Origin: an uncultured Clostridia bacterium
GTDB taxonomy: Bacteria; Bacillota; Clostridia; Oscillospirales; Ruminococcaceae
Length of the DNA: 64,000 nucleotides
Direction of reading: 5' to 3'
NCBI GenBank assembly: GCA_945876755.1
Contig: CAMCPM010000001.1
Span: 1-64,000, forward strand
Shown here: positions 47,456 through 56,331 of the stretch, piece after piece
How the letters are laid out: every line of letters begins with the position of its first letter
How positions within the stretch are numbered: the first letter of the stretch is position 1
Program-made: the position numbers and the translations under genes
Notes under the pieces: model-generated
The model's database searches: none
What the model saw: the letters and a program-made list of their open reading frames with translations, nothing else
What the model was told of the DNA's origin: nothing

Positions 47456-47690
47456 AATCAGATAGAGGTGCGGCAAAGAAAAGTATCCGCTGAACAGACC
47501 TGCCAAGGTCGATTACGCTACGGAAAAAGGCGATGCCGCCGAAGGAAATCATTCGGCTCATGATTTCCTGATTGCATATTGAACAAGTATGCAATTGTCA
47601 TCATTTATATGATGGAGTGCTATCGGCATAATAATGTCAGTATTTCTATTATATAGTATGATGAATCGGTTTGCAACCGATTTTTTTATT
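47456..47690 (+). promoter_or_regulatory. Lysine riboswitch (L-box)
   Basis: The conserved core is readable: CAGATAGAGGTGCGG, an AAGTA element, ACAGACCTGCCAAGGTC, the GCCGCCGAAGG segment, a GGAAATCA/TGATTTCC helix, and GGAGTGCTATCGGCATAATA closing the fold. The element lies between the promoter at 47421-47449 and asd. Family knowledge: lysine binding favours the downstream terminator (47664-47690), switching off the operon. Downstream genes asd, dapA and dapB belong to the lysine/diaminopimelate pathway, fitting the ligand. Confidence 0.9.
47664..47690 (+). terminator. Riboswitch-controlled terminator
   Basis: AATCGGTT-TGC-AACCGATT followed by a T-run, 40 bases before the asd start codon. 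It is the expression platform of the lysine riboswitch. Confidence 0.85.
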
Positions 47691-47725
47691 TTTATGTAAA
47701 TTTTTATTTAAAGGAGCTTTTTGTT

Positions 47726-48808
47726 ATGAAAAAGTATAATGTTGGTATTATCGGCGCTACGGGTATGGTAGGTCAGAGATTTTCTCTCCTGCTTGAAAAT
47801 CACCCTTGGTTCAACGTTGTTGCACTCGCAGCTTCCCCCAGAAGCGCAGGCAAACGCTATGAAGAAGCTGTTGGAAAGAAGTGGGCTATGACATCCCCTA
47901 TCCCCGCAGCTATGAAAGACATGATAGTTATGGACGCAACTGCAGATATTGAAAAAATCGCTTCTATGGTTGATTTTGTTTTCTGCGCTGTTGATATGAA
48001 AAAAGATGAGATCAAGGCTCTTGAAGAGCGTTACGCTAAGGCTGAATGTCCTGTTGTTTCCAATAACTCTGCACACCGCGGCACTCCCGACGTTCCGATG
48101 GTAGTTCCCGAGATCAACCCCGAGCATATCGAAATAATCAAGGCTCAGCGTGAGCGTCTCGGTACAAAGCGCGGCTTTATAGCAGTTAAGTCCAACTGTT
48201 CGCTCCAGAGCTATGTTCCCGCACTTCATCCTCTTATGGCTGAATTCGGCGTAACAAAGGCTCTTGTATGCACATATCAGGCTATCAGCGGCGCAGGCAA
48301 GACTTTTGAGACAATGCCTGAGATCGTTGATAACGTTATCCCCTATATCGGCGGCGAGGAAGAAAAATCCGAGCAGGAGCCTCTTAAGATCTGGGGTCAC
48401 ATTGAGGGTAATAAGATTGTGAACGCTTCTGAGCCTTCAATTACAGCTCAGTGTCTCCGTGTTCCCGTTTCGGACGGTCACACAGCAGCTGTATTTGCTT
48501 CATTCAAGAAAAAGCCTACCAAAGAGCAGATGCTTGAAGCATGGAAAAACTTTAGCGGCGTTCCTCAGGAGCTTCAGCTTCCTTCTGCACCAAAGCAGTT
48601 CCTGAACTACTTTGAAGAGGATAACCGTCCTCAGGCTAAGCTTGACAGAATGCTTGAAAACGGTATGGCTGTTTCTATCGGACGTCTCCGTGAAGATACT
48701 CAGTACGACTATAAGTTCGTATGCCTTTCACACAATACACTTCGCGGTGCAGCAGGCGGCGCTGTTCTTATGGCAGAGCTTCTCGCTGCAAAGGGATACT
48801 TTGACTAA
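47726..48808 (+). CDS. asd: Aspartate-semialdehyde dehydrogenase
   Basis: 360 residues. NADP loop IIGATGMVGQR, catalytic cysteine in KSNCSLQSYV near residue 155, and substrate motif TYQAISGAGK. The sequence is of the archaeal/fungal type rather than the E. coli type. It reduces aspartyl phosphate to the semialdehyde shared by lysine, methionine and threonine routes. Start ATG 47726 has AAAGGAG. The next gene starts inside its stop codon (TAATG). Confidence 0.95.
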   Translation: MKKYNVGIIGATGMVGQRFSLLLENHPWFNVVALAASPRSAGKRYEEAVGKKWAMTSPIPAAMKDMIVMDATADIEKIASMVDFVFCAVDMKKDEIKALEERYAKAECPVVSNNSAHRGTPDVPMVVPEINPEHIEIIKAQRERLGTKRGFIAVKSNCSLQSYVPALHPLMAEFGVTKALVCTYQAISGAGKTFETMPEIVDNVIPYIGGEEEKSEQEPLKIWGHIEGNKIVNASEPSITAQCLRVPVSDGHTAAVFASFKKKPTKEQMLEAWKNFSGVPQELQLPSAPKQFLNYFEEDNRPQAKLDRMLENGMAVSIGRLREDTQYDYKFVCLSHNTLRGAAGGAVLMAELLAAKGYFD

Positions 48809-49263
48809 TGAATGTTTTTATAAGAAATGCGGAGGACTCTGACGCGGCTTACATTGTAAGCTGTCTGAAAAAGCTTGCGGAATTTGAAAAGCTTGGAGAT
48901 GTCTGCAATATTACCCCTGAAGCTCTTCTGAAAATTATGCACGAGGAAAACGGTCTTTCTGTAAGAATCGCCGAAGCAGACGGCAAACCTGCCGGAATCA
49001 TGACCTATTATTTCTACAAGATAGCTACATTTTCAGGCAAACGGATCATGTATATTGAAGATGTTTTTATTGAGGAAAACCTCCGCAGAAACGGTATAGG
49101 AAGTATGTTTTTTGATGAAGCAAAAAAAATCTGCGCAGAAATGAACTGCTCACGCCTTGAGTGGAAATGTCTTGATTGGAACAGCAGTGCAAGATGTTTC
49201 TATGAAAAAATCGGAGGAACAGTTTCATCAAATGGCTGGATTACTTATACAATCGAAATGTAA
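48808..49263 (+). CDS. GNAT family N-acetyltransferase
   Basis: 151 residues. The acetyl-CoA binding signature is ENLRRNGIGSMFFDEA near residue 93 and the sequence ends with the typical SSARCFYEKIGG. It is translationally coupled to asd. The substrate is unknown; being between asd and dapA does not prove a role in lysine synthesis, since the diaminopimelate acetylases belong to a different fold. Confidence 0.88.
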   Translation: MNVFIRNAEDSDAAYIVSCLKKLAEFEKLGDVCNITPEALLKIMHEENGLSVRIAEADGKPAGIMTYYFYKIATFSGKRIMYIEDVFIEENLRRNGIGSMFFDEAKKICAEMNCSRLEWKCLDWNSSARCFYEKIGGTVSSNGWITYTIEM

Positions 49264-49300
49264 TATTAAATATTATCCGTGACCGAAAGGATTGATTTAT

Positions 49301-50191
49301 ATGAAGAACACCGTTTTCACCGGCGCAGGAGTTGCTATTGTCACTCCTATGAATGCCGATGGTTCTATTAACTGGGACGAATTCGGAAGAATTATTGATT
49401 TCCAGATCGACAATGGTACCGATGCAATTATTGTCTGCGGTACTACAGGTGAATCTGCAACAATGACTGACGAAGAACACGTTGAGTGTATCCGTTACTG
49501 CATTGACCGCGTGAATAAGAGAGTTCCCGTTATTGCAGGCACAGGAAGCAACGACACAAAGTATGCCGTTGATTTGTCCAAAGAGGCTGAAAAGCTCGGA
49601 GCAGATGCGCTTCTCGTTGTTACTCCTTACTACAACAAGACCTCTCAGCGCGGTCTTATCGCACATTTTACTGCAATCGCTGACAGCGTTAATATCCCGA
49701 TTATTCTTTATAATGTTCCGTCAAGAACAGGCGTGAATATTGCTCTTGATACTTATATCACCCTTTCAAAGCACAGAAATATTGCTGCTGTTAAGGAAGC
49801 AAGCGGAAACATATCCGCAATTGCAAAGATTATTGAGGCTTGCGGCAATGATTTGGACGTTTACAGCGGAAATGATGACCAGATAGTTCCAATCATGGCT
49901 CTCGGCGGAAAGGGTGTAATCAGCGTTCTTTCAAACGTTATGCCTAAGGAAACCCATGAAATCACACAGCTTTGTCTTGACAACAATGTTGCCGAAGCAG
50001 CTAAAATGCAGATCAAGTACCTTGAGCTTGCAAATAATCTGTTTATTGACGTTAACCCGATTCCCGTCAAGGAAGCTATGAATCTTATGGGCTTCAATGC
50101 AGGAGAATGCAGACTTCCCCTTCTCAAGATGGAACAGAGCAAAATTGACACTCTTTCCGCTTCGATGAAGAAGGTTGGATTAATCAAGTAA
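49301..50191 (+). CDS. dapA: 4-hydroxy-tetrahydrodipicolinate synthase
   Basis: 296 residues. Schiff-base lysine in AAVKEASGN near residue 164, catalytic tyrosine in LYNVPSRTG near 137, and the GTTGES motif. It condenses pyruvate with aspartate semialdehyde. Start ATG 49301 has GAAAGGA; an ATG at 49292 lacks a site. Confidence 0.96.
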   Translation: MKNTVFTGAGVAIVTPMNADGSINWDEFGRIIDFQIDNGTDAIIVCGTTGESATMTDEEHVECIRYCIDRVNKRVPVIAGTGSNDTKYAVDLSKEAEKLGADALLVVTPYYNKTSQRGLIAHFTAIADSVNIPIILYNVPSRTGVNIALDTYITLSKHRNIAAVKEASGNISAIAKIIEACGNDLDVYSGNDDQIVPIMALGGKGVISVLSNVMPKETHEITQLCLDNNVAEAAKMQIKYLELANNLFIDVNPIPVKEAMNLMGFNAGECRLPLLKMEQSKIDTLSASMKKVGLIK

Positions 50192-50197
50192 ACCAAG

Positions 50198-50236
50198 CGG
50201 CAATGTACAGGTTTTTACCTTTACATTGCCGTTTTT
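50198..50236 (+). terminator. Hairpin with T-run between dapA and dapB
   Basis: CGGCAATGTA (50198-50207) pairs with TACATTGCCG (50222-50231), followed by TTTTT. It would lower dapB expression relative to dapA rather than end the operon fully, as no promoter is visible for dapB. Confidence 0.75.
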
Positions 50237-50260
50237 GTAAATTCTGAAAGGATTGATAAA

Positions 50261-51019
50261 ATGATAAATGTTACTATAACAGGCGCAAACGGAAAAATGG
50301 GAAAAGTTATTGCTTCAGTTATCAAGGAACGCACGGACTGTAAGGTTATTTCCGGCATTGATCTTATTACAACGCCGACTCCCGATTTTACTGTTTATGC
50401 AAAGCCTCAGGAGCTTCCTGTAAAACCTGATGTTATCATAGACTTTTCTCACCCGTCTGCACTGAATGATTTGATCGAATATGGACTTTCAACAGGTACA
50501 GCAATAGTATTCGCAACCACCGGATACACCGAAGAACAGATCGCGCAGATAAAAAAAGCGTCAGAACAGATTCCAGTTTTCTTCACATTTAATATGTCAC
50601 TCGGAATTAATCTGCTTTGCAAGCTTGCAAAAACAGCTGCCGAAATCCTAGGAGGACAGTTTGATATCGAAATTGTTGAAAAGCACCACAACCAGAAAAT
50701 TGACGCTCCGAGTGGTACTGCAATTATGCTTGCAAACGCAATCAACGAAACGCTTGACAAAAAATATCAATACGTTTATGACAGACATTCCCAGCGCAAA
50801 AAGCGTGAGAAAAATGAAATCGGAATGCACTCTATACGCGGAGGCACAATTGTTGGAGAGCATGATATTATTTTTGCCGGTCGTGACGAGGTCATTACAC
50901 TTTCCCACTCTGCGGCTTCCAAGGAAGTTTTCGCTGTAGGTTCTGTCAATGCAGCAGTTTTCATTGCCAATCAGCAGGCAGGGCTTTATGATATGGCAGC
51001 TCTTATCGACAACAATTAA
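50261..51019 (+). CDS. dapB: 4-hydroxy-tetrahydrodipicolinate reductase
   Basis: 252 residues. N-terminal nucleotide loop TGANGKMGK, the catalytic EKHHNQKIDAPSGTA motif near residue 140 and the RGGTIVGEH stretch. It reduces the DapA product in lysine/diaminopimelate synthesis. Start ATG 50261 has GAAAGGA. Confidence 0.96.
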   Translation: MINVTITGANGKMGKVIASVIKERTDCKVISGIDLITTPTPDFTVYAKPQELPVKPDVIIDFSHPSALNDLIEYGLSTGTAIVFATTGYTEEQIAQIKKASEQIPVFFTFNMSLGINLLCKLAKTAAEILGGQFDIEIVEKHHNQKIDAPSGTAIMLANAINETLDKKYQYVYDRHSQRKKREKNEIGMHSIRGGTIVGEHDIIFAGRDEVITLSHSAASKEVFAVGSVNAAVFIANQQAGLYDMAALIDNN

Positions 51020-51035
51020 ATTATATGAAAAAATA

Positions 51036-51075
51036 AGCAAGCTGTGATGTAATTTATCATAGCTTGCTATTTTTA
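51036..51075 (+). terminator. Terminator after dapB
   Basis: AGCAAGCT (51036-51043) pairs with AGCTTGCT (51061-51068) followed by ATTTTTAT. It lies between the converging dap and V-ATPase operons. Confidence 0.8.
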
Positions 51076-51084
51076 TGCTCAAAA

Positions 51085-51732
51085 TTATATTTTTGACCTG
51101 CTTTTTACGGAATACCGCTTTTTCTTCAGCTTCTGTGCCTTTATTACTTTCATTCGTGAAAATTCTTCACGTTCCTTTTCCTCAAGGCTGTTGGTAATGA
51201 ATCTTACTATGCTTTCATAACGCGGTATAACTATATTTTGCAAAGCATTTGCTCTTGTCTGAGTCTTGCGTATTGAATTTGTCAATCTGTAAATACTGTT
51301 TTCAACCTCGGCAAGAGTTGTTGTCATATATTTCACACGCTCAAAGCAAATATATGCCATATCTACATTTGAGTCTGTGTACTGCAATCCGTAATTCAAA
51401 ACAGGCTTTTTTTGCTCAATTGACAGCTTTGGCAGTTCGCATCCCATTACGCTTCTGTAAGAAACTGACAGTGTATTGTCAATAGGCATTGCATTGGCAA
51501 TATTTTCAACTACACCATGAGAAATATTAGCCATCTGCAAAGCAGAATATGCTCTAATATATATCCTGTCAATTGTACCACAAAGAGACTTCGCATCGTC
51601 TACAAGAGACATAAGCTCACGAATAAGAATGTTTCTCTTTTTATCAAGAAGCTCATACCCTACCTTAGCAAGCAAAAGAGATTTCTGAATATTCAGAAGA
51701 TTACCTTTAGTTGGGAAAATCTGTTCACTCAT
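51085..51732 (-). CDS. V-type ATP synthase subunit D
   Basis: 215 residues. A long coiled-coil protein with N-terminal PTKGNLLNIQKSL and the C-terminal RRTQTRANALQN-like motif of the central shaft (here SIRKTQTRANALQ). It forms the rotor stalk inside the A3B3 head. Last gene of the V-ATPase operon. Confidence 0.92.
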   Translation of the reverse strand: MSEQIFPTKGNLLNIQKSLLLAKVGYELLDKKRNILIRELMSLVDDAKSLCGTIDRIYIRAYSALQMANISHGVVENIANAMPIDNTLSVSYRSVMGCELPKLSIEQKKPVLNYGLQYTDSNVDMAYICFERVKYMTTTLAEVENSIYRLTNSIRKTQTRANALQNIVIPRYESIVRFITNSLEEKEREEFSRMKVIKAQKLKKKRYSVKSRSKI

Positions 51733-51747
51733 CAGTAAAACCTCCCG

Positions 51748-53142
51748 TTAAGCAAACAACTCCGCCGCATGAGGATTATATTTCTCATCCAGAAGCTTTT
51801 CATTTACTCTGTCAAGCGCAGATTTTGGAAGCAGAGACAGCAAATTCCAACCTAAATCAAGAGTTTCATCAATTGAACGATTTTCATCGGGACGCTGTGA
51901 AATAAAGTATTTCTCAAACTTCTTGCCAAAATCCATATAAGCCTTGTCAAGTTCGGAAAGTTCATCCTCACCGATTACCGAAGCAAGCGCCCTTGCATCC
52001 ATAACTTTTGCATAGCAGGCGAAAAGCTGATTTGCAACGTCGGAATGGTCTGAACGGGTATACCCCTCTCCTATTCCATCCTTCATTAGACGTGAAAGTG
52101 ATGGAAGAACAGATATCGGAGGATAAATTCCCGTCTGGTCGAGTCCGCGGTCAAGAACTATCTGCCCTTCAGTAATATATCCCGTAAGGTCGGGAACAGG
52201 GTGCGTAATATCGTCGTTAGGCATAGTTAAAATAGGTATCTGGGTTACCGAACCGTCAGAACCTTTTATTACACCGGCACGCTCATAAAGTGAAGCAAGG
52301 TCGGAATAAAGATACCCCGGAAAGCCCTTACGTCCGGGTATCTCTCCCTTTGAAGAGGAGAACTCACGGACTGCCTCAGCATATGAAGTCATATCTGTAA
52401 GAATTACCAGAATGTGCATATTTTTCTCAAAAGCGAGATATTCGGCAACAGTCAGAGCACACCTTGGGGTAAGAATACGCTCAATGATCGGGTCATTGGA
52501 AAGGTTTAGGAACATTACAACCTTTTGCAGAACACCGCTCTCTTCAAAGCTTCTGCGGAAGTAATCGGCAACGTCATTTTTTACACCCATTGCGGCAAAT
52601 ACCACAGCAAACTCCTGACCGTTATCCTCAGCGATTTTCGCCTGACGAACGATCTGAACAGCAAGCTTGTTGTGGGAAAGTCCCGAACCTGAAAAAATCG
52701 GAAGCTTCTGACCTCTGATAAGAGTCATAAGCGCATCTATTGAAGAAATTCCTGTGTGAATATAGTTTCTCGGATAAGAACGGGATACGGGATTAAGTGG
52801 TTTACCATTGATATCGGCGGTTTTCTCAGCAAAAATTTCGCCCAGTCCGTCAATCGGTCTGCCTGCGCCATTGAAAACACGTCCGAGGACTTCGGGAGAA
52901 AGAGGCATTTCCATAGGCTTGCCGAGAAATCTTGTTTTTGTATTTTTCAGTGACAAACCGTTTGTTCCCTCAAAAACCTGCAAAACAGCTTTTTTTCCGG
53001 AAACCTCAACAACACGTCCTATTCTCGCTGAGCCGTCGCTGAGACGTATATCGACAACCTCATCGTAAGAAGCGCCGTCAACGTCATCAAGAACCACAAG
53101 AGGTCCGTTAATTTCACTTAGACCAACATACTGTAAGCTCAT
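51748..53142 (-). CDS. V-type ATP synthase subunit B
   Basis: 464 residues. Non-catalytic nucleotide-binding subunit: [12 protein letters not shown] in place of a true Walker A, and the conserved [21 protein letters not shown]. It alternates with subunit A in the head. Three bases separate it from subunit A. Confidence 0.95.
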   Translation of the reverse strand: MSLQYVGLSEINGPLVVLDDVDGASYDEVVDIRLSDGSARIGRVVEVSGKKAVLQVFEGTNGLSLKNTKTRFLGKPMEMPLSPEVLGRVFNGAGRPIDGLGEIFAEKTADINGKPLNPVSRSYPRNYIHTGISSIDALMTLIRGQKLPIFSGSGLSHNKLAVQIVRQAKIAEDNGQEFAVVFAAMGVKNDVADYFRRSFEESGVLQKVVMFLNLSNDPIIERILTPRCALTVAEYLAFEKNMHILVILTDMTSYAEAVREFSSSKGEIPGRKGFPGYLYSDLASLYERAGVIKGSDGSVTQIPILTMPNDDITHPVPDLTGYITEGQIVLDRGLDQTGIYPPISVLPSLSRLMKDGIGEGYTRSDHSDVANQLFACYAKVMDARALASVIGEDELSELDKAYMDFGKKFEKYFISQRPDENRSIDETLDLGWNLLSLLPKSALDRVNEKLLDEKYNPHAAELFA

Positions 53143-53144
53143 TT

Positions 53145-54899
53145 TCAGACCTCCGTTCTAAGTTTTTTTATCTGCTGTTCGATTTCAACGGTAAGCATTC
53201 TGAATAGCTCGGGCTTATCGTTGGGAATATCATACTTCATTTTGATCACCTTTTCAAATATTCCCGTTGCGACTATCGTACTTACAGGAACACCCTCGGC
53301 AACTATTGTTTTGCACTGATCGTAAAGCGTAAGAATAATTCCCATCATTTTGAACTGCTTTTCAAGAGGTACATAGGTATCATCCTTGTGATAAGCGTTC
53401 TGCTGTAAAAATCCTACACGAACAACACGTGCGATTTCAATAACAAGCTTCTGATCCTCAGGAAGTACATCCGAACCAATAAGCTTTACAATTTCCATAA
53501 GCTTGTTTTCTTCAAGCAGAATATTTGAGATCTGCTGACGGTACTTCAAAAAATCAATACTTACATTTTCATCGTAATAGTTTGCAAGGTCGTCCATATA
53601 TTCGGAATAACTGTCATTCCAGTTAATTGCAGGATAATGACGAGCATAGGCAAGCGATTTGTCAAGCGCCCAAAAACAGCGAACAAAACGTTTTGTATTT
53701 TGAGTAACAGGCTCAGAGAAGTCCGAGCCCTGCGGAGAAACTGCACCAATGATAGTTACTGAGCCTTCACTTCCGTTGAGAGTTTCAACATAACCTGCAC
53801 GCTCATAGAATTGTGATATTCTCGATGGCAAATATGCAGGAAAGCCTTCCTCGGCAGGCATTTCTTCAAGACGTCCGCTTATTTCACGCAAAGCCTCCGC
53901 CCAGCGTGATGTAGAATCCGCCATAATTGCAATATGATAACCCATATCACGATAATATTCGGCAAGAGTAATTCCTGTATATATCGAAGCCTCACGGGCG
54001 GCAACAGGCATATTGGACGTATTCGCAATAAGGACTGTTCTGTCGGTAAGAGCCTTGCCGGTTCTTGGGTCGACAAGCTGAGAAAATTCCTCAAGGACTT
54101 GAGTCATTTCGTTTCCGCGCTCGCCGCAGCCGATATAAACAATAATATCCGCATCGCACCATTTTGCAAGTTGGTGCTGTGTCATTGTCTTACCCGTACC
54201 GAAGCCTCCGGGAACTGCGGCAGTACCACCCTTTGCAATCGGCAGAATAGTGTCAATAACACGCTGTCCTGTTATCAGCGGCTTGCTTATCGGCAGACGC
54301 TCCTTAAATGGTCTGCTTTGTTTGATAGGCCACTTCTGACACAAAGTAAGATCGATAATTTCACCTTTGTCATTTTTTATCTGAACGATTTTATCATTTA
54401 TAGTATACTTGCCGTTTTCGGCAGTCCAAACGACTTCGCCGCTGAGATTTGGATGAAGCATACAGCGATGTTCAATAACAGGGGTTTCGGGGCAAACTGC
54501 ATATATGTCTCCCCCATTTAGACGCTCGCCCACAAGAGCAATAACCGTAACGTCATATTTTTTCACAGTATCAAGAGCAGAAACACTTGCACCCTCGGCA
54601 ATAAATGCTCCGCTTATTTCCTCAAGCTGTTTCAACGGACGTTCAATTCCGTCGAAAATATTTGATAATATTCCGGGGCCAAGAGTTGCCGACATCGGCA
54701 TACCGCTGCCCTCAACCGGTTCGCCGGGCTTTAAGCCTGTTGTGGACTCATACACCTGAATTGTGGTTTCTTCGGAAGTGATTCCGATAACCTCGCCTAT
54801 AAGCCGTTTGGTTCCGACATATACCATTTCAAGCATTGAAAAATCCTTGGTATCTCTTACCTTTACAACAGGACCGTTTATGGAAAAAATCGTATTCAA
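53145..54899 (-). CDS. V-type ATP synthase subunit A (catalytic)
   Basis: 584 residues. Walker [12 protein letters not shown] near residue 232, the catalytic glutamate region CGERGNEMT, and the family's non-homologous insertion near residues 110-200. It catalyses ATP synthesis or hydrolysis coupled to ion flow. An upstream-facing N-terminal beta-barrel ([11 protein letters not shown]) is present. Confidence 0.96.
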   Translation of the reverse strand: MNTIFSINGPVVKVRDTKDFSMLEMVYVGTKRLIGEVIGITSEETTIQVYESTTGLKPGEPVEGSGMPMSATLGPGILSNIFDGIERPLKQLEEISGAFIAEGASVSALDTVKKYDVTVIALVGERLNGGDIYAVCPETPVIEHRCMLHPNLSGEVVWTAENGKYTINDKIVQIKNDKGEIIDLTLCQKWPIKQSRPFKERLPISKPLITGQRVIDTILPIAKGGTAAVPGGFGTGKTMTQHQLAKWCDADIIVYIGCGERGNEMTQVLEEFSQLVDPRTGKALTDRTVLIANTSNMPVAAREASIYTGITLAEYYRDMGYHIAIMADSTSRWAEALREISGRLEEMPAEEGFPAYLPSRISQFYERAGYVETLNGSEGSVTIIGAVSPQGSDFSEPVTQNTKRFVRCFWALDKSLAYARHYPAINWNDSYSEYMDDLANYYDENVSIDFLKYRQQISNILLEENKLMEIVKLIGSDVLPEDQKLVIEIARVVRVGFLQQNAYHKDDTYVPLEKQFKMMGIILTLYDQCKTIVAEGVPVSTIVATGIFEKVIKMKYDIPNDKPELFRMLTVEIEQQIKKLRTEV

Positions 54900-54932
54900 G
54901 GCTATACCTCCTTTATCAGGACATCGCCTGTA

Positions 54933-55520
54933 TTATTCTGCAAAAGCGTTGCTGTTGGCGAAAGCTCTTTTCTGTTCTTCAACAGCCAAATCAAAAGTTT
55001 TATCGGATATAGTTCCTTTTTGCGGATTGTAAACTGAAATTCCTCCGAGAAGTATTTTTTCATCGGGAATAAATTTTACATCGCATGATGGTATTGCCTT
55101 TTTCAAAGTATCCGCATACTTCATATCATCGGGAGCAAGAAAAATTTCAGCACCGTCCGAAACATGAGTCACAAGCAGGCTTTTTATAAGCATATCAACA
55201 TATTTGGGGTCGTTTTTGTATTCCTTAAGCTTTTTTTCAACAGCCGCAAATATATTTAATGTAAGCTCTTCTCTGTGCTGAATAACCGACTTTTTCATAT
55301 CCAGCTCAGCCTTGGAAATATCTCTTGCATAACGGTTTCCGCTTTTTTTTGAACTGATATTAAAATGCTTTTCGGCAGTCTCCTCTGATTCACGCTCTGC
55401 TTCCGCAAGGATAGCCTGCTTTTCGGTTTCGGCTTCTGCAAGCATTTTATTTACCTTGGTATCAATCTCGTCATTTACTGCATCAATAAACTTTTGCAGC
55501 TTTTCATTGTTTGTATCCAT
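54933..55520 (-). CDS. V-type ATP synthase subunit E
   Basis: 195 residues. An N-terminal coiled coil rich in Glu/Lys/Ala (EAETEKQAILAEAERESEE) and a globular C-terminus fit the peripheral-stalk subunit E. Position between F and A in the operon agrees with the family order. Confidence 0.88.
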   Translation of the reverse strand: MDTNNEKLQKFIDAVNDEIDTKVNKMLAEAETEKQAILAEAERESEETAEKHFNISSKKSGNRYARDISKAELDMKKSVIQHREELTLNIFAAVEKKLKEYKNDPKYVDMLIKSLLVTHVSDGAEIFLAPDDMKYADTLKKAIPSCDVKFIPDEKILLGGISVYNPQKGTISDKTFDLAVEEQKRAFANSNAFAE

Positions 55521-55532
55521 AAGAATTCTCCT

Positions 55533-55841
55533 TTAAAGCTTTAATCCGATTGCAGATTCGATATAGCTTGAAATTGTTTCGGTAATATTTGAAGTAGCGT
55601 GACGGTCGGGAATTTCAACAATAAGCGGCTGCTTCCTGTTAAGCTTATAGTCGTAAACAGTTTCGCTGCAAAGCTTAACCAGCTTTTCTGTGATAAGAAT
55701 TACCGCAACATCTTTATTCTCCATAGCTTCATTAAGCGCATTACGCACTTCATCCGGCTTATGCACTACTATACCTTCTATTCCTGCAAGCCGCATACCC
55801 ATCTGCGTATCGACATTATCGCTTATTAAGTAAAAGCGCAT
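55533..55841 (-). CDS. V-type ATP synthase subunit F
   Basis: 102 residues. MRFYLISDNVDTQMGMRLAGI at the N-terminus and the VAVILITEKL strand are typical of subunit F, which binds the D shaft. Start ATG 55841 has GGAGG; the frame extends further upstream inside the K gene without a site. Confidence 0.9.
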   Translation of the reverse strand: MRFYLISDNVDTQMGMRLAGIEGIVVHKPDEVRNALNEAMENKDVAVILITEKLVKLCSETVYDYKLNRKQPLIVEIPDRHATSNITETISSYIESAIGLKL

Positions 55842-55854
55842 ATCAGCCTCCGAA

Positions 55855-56313
55855 TTACATAAACAGCATAAGCAGTGCAATGATAAAACCGTAAAGCGCA
55901 CAGCCTTCGCCGAGAGCAACGAAAATCAGAGCCTTTGAGAAGGACTTAGGATCCTCGCTTACAGCGCCGATAGCGGCAGGAGCAGCTGCTGCAACGGCAA
56001 GACCGCCGCCGATCGAACCGAGTCCTACAGCAAGTGCAGCTGCAAGATATCCAATGCCGTTATCGGAAGCTGCAGCAGCGCTGTCCTCAGATTCAGCAGT
56101 TTCGGAAACGCTTGAAGCGGGAACTTCCTCGGCAGAAACATACATTCCCAAAGGAAGAGCCGCACAAATTATCATTACGCCGAAAAATGTGCAGATATTG
56201 CCGATAATTGCGTTTTTTACGGACTTTTCTCCGCGTTTCTTTTTAATTGCAATAATTACGGGAGTAAAAAGAAGGGTTAAAACAACGATTGGAATCAGGA
56301 AAAGATACATCAT
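55855..56313 (-). CDS. V-type ATP synthase subunit K (proteolipid) with N-terminal extension
   Basis: 152 residues. The C-terminal 80 residues form the classic two-helix c-ring hairpin (GLGSIGGGLAVAAAAPAAIG, then the ion-binding glutamate in VALGEGCALYGFIIALL). The N-terminal 60 residues add two more hydrophobic segments separated from the hairpin by an acidic, Ser/Ala-rich linker (residues about 60-85). The glutamine and serine ligands of well-known sodium rings are not evident, so proton coupling is possible. Start ATG 56313 has GGAGG. Confidence 0.9.
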   Translation of the reverse strand: MMYLFLIPIVVLTLLFTPVIIAIKKKRGEKSVKNAIIGNICTFFGVMIICAALPLGMYVSAEEVPASSVSETAESEDSAAAASDNGIGYLAAALAVGLGSIGGGLAVAAAAPAAIGAVSEDPKSFSKALIFVALGEGCALYGFIIALLMLFM

Positions 56314-56331
56314 AATAAATTCCTCCAAAAA

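Noticed and set aside
47403-47594. 63-codon frame on the minus strand over the asd leader.
   Set aside because: The sequence is explained by the lysine riboswitch and its promoter on the plus strand.
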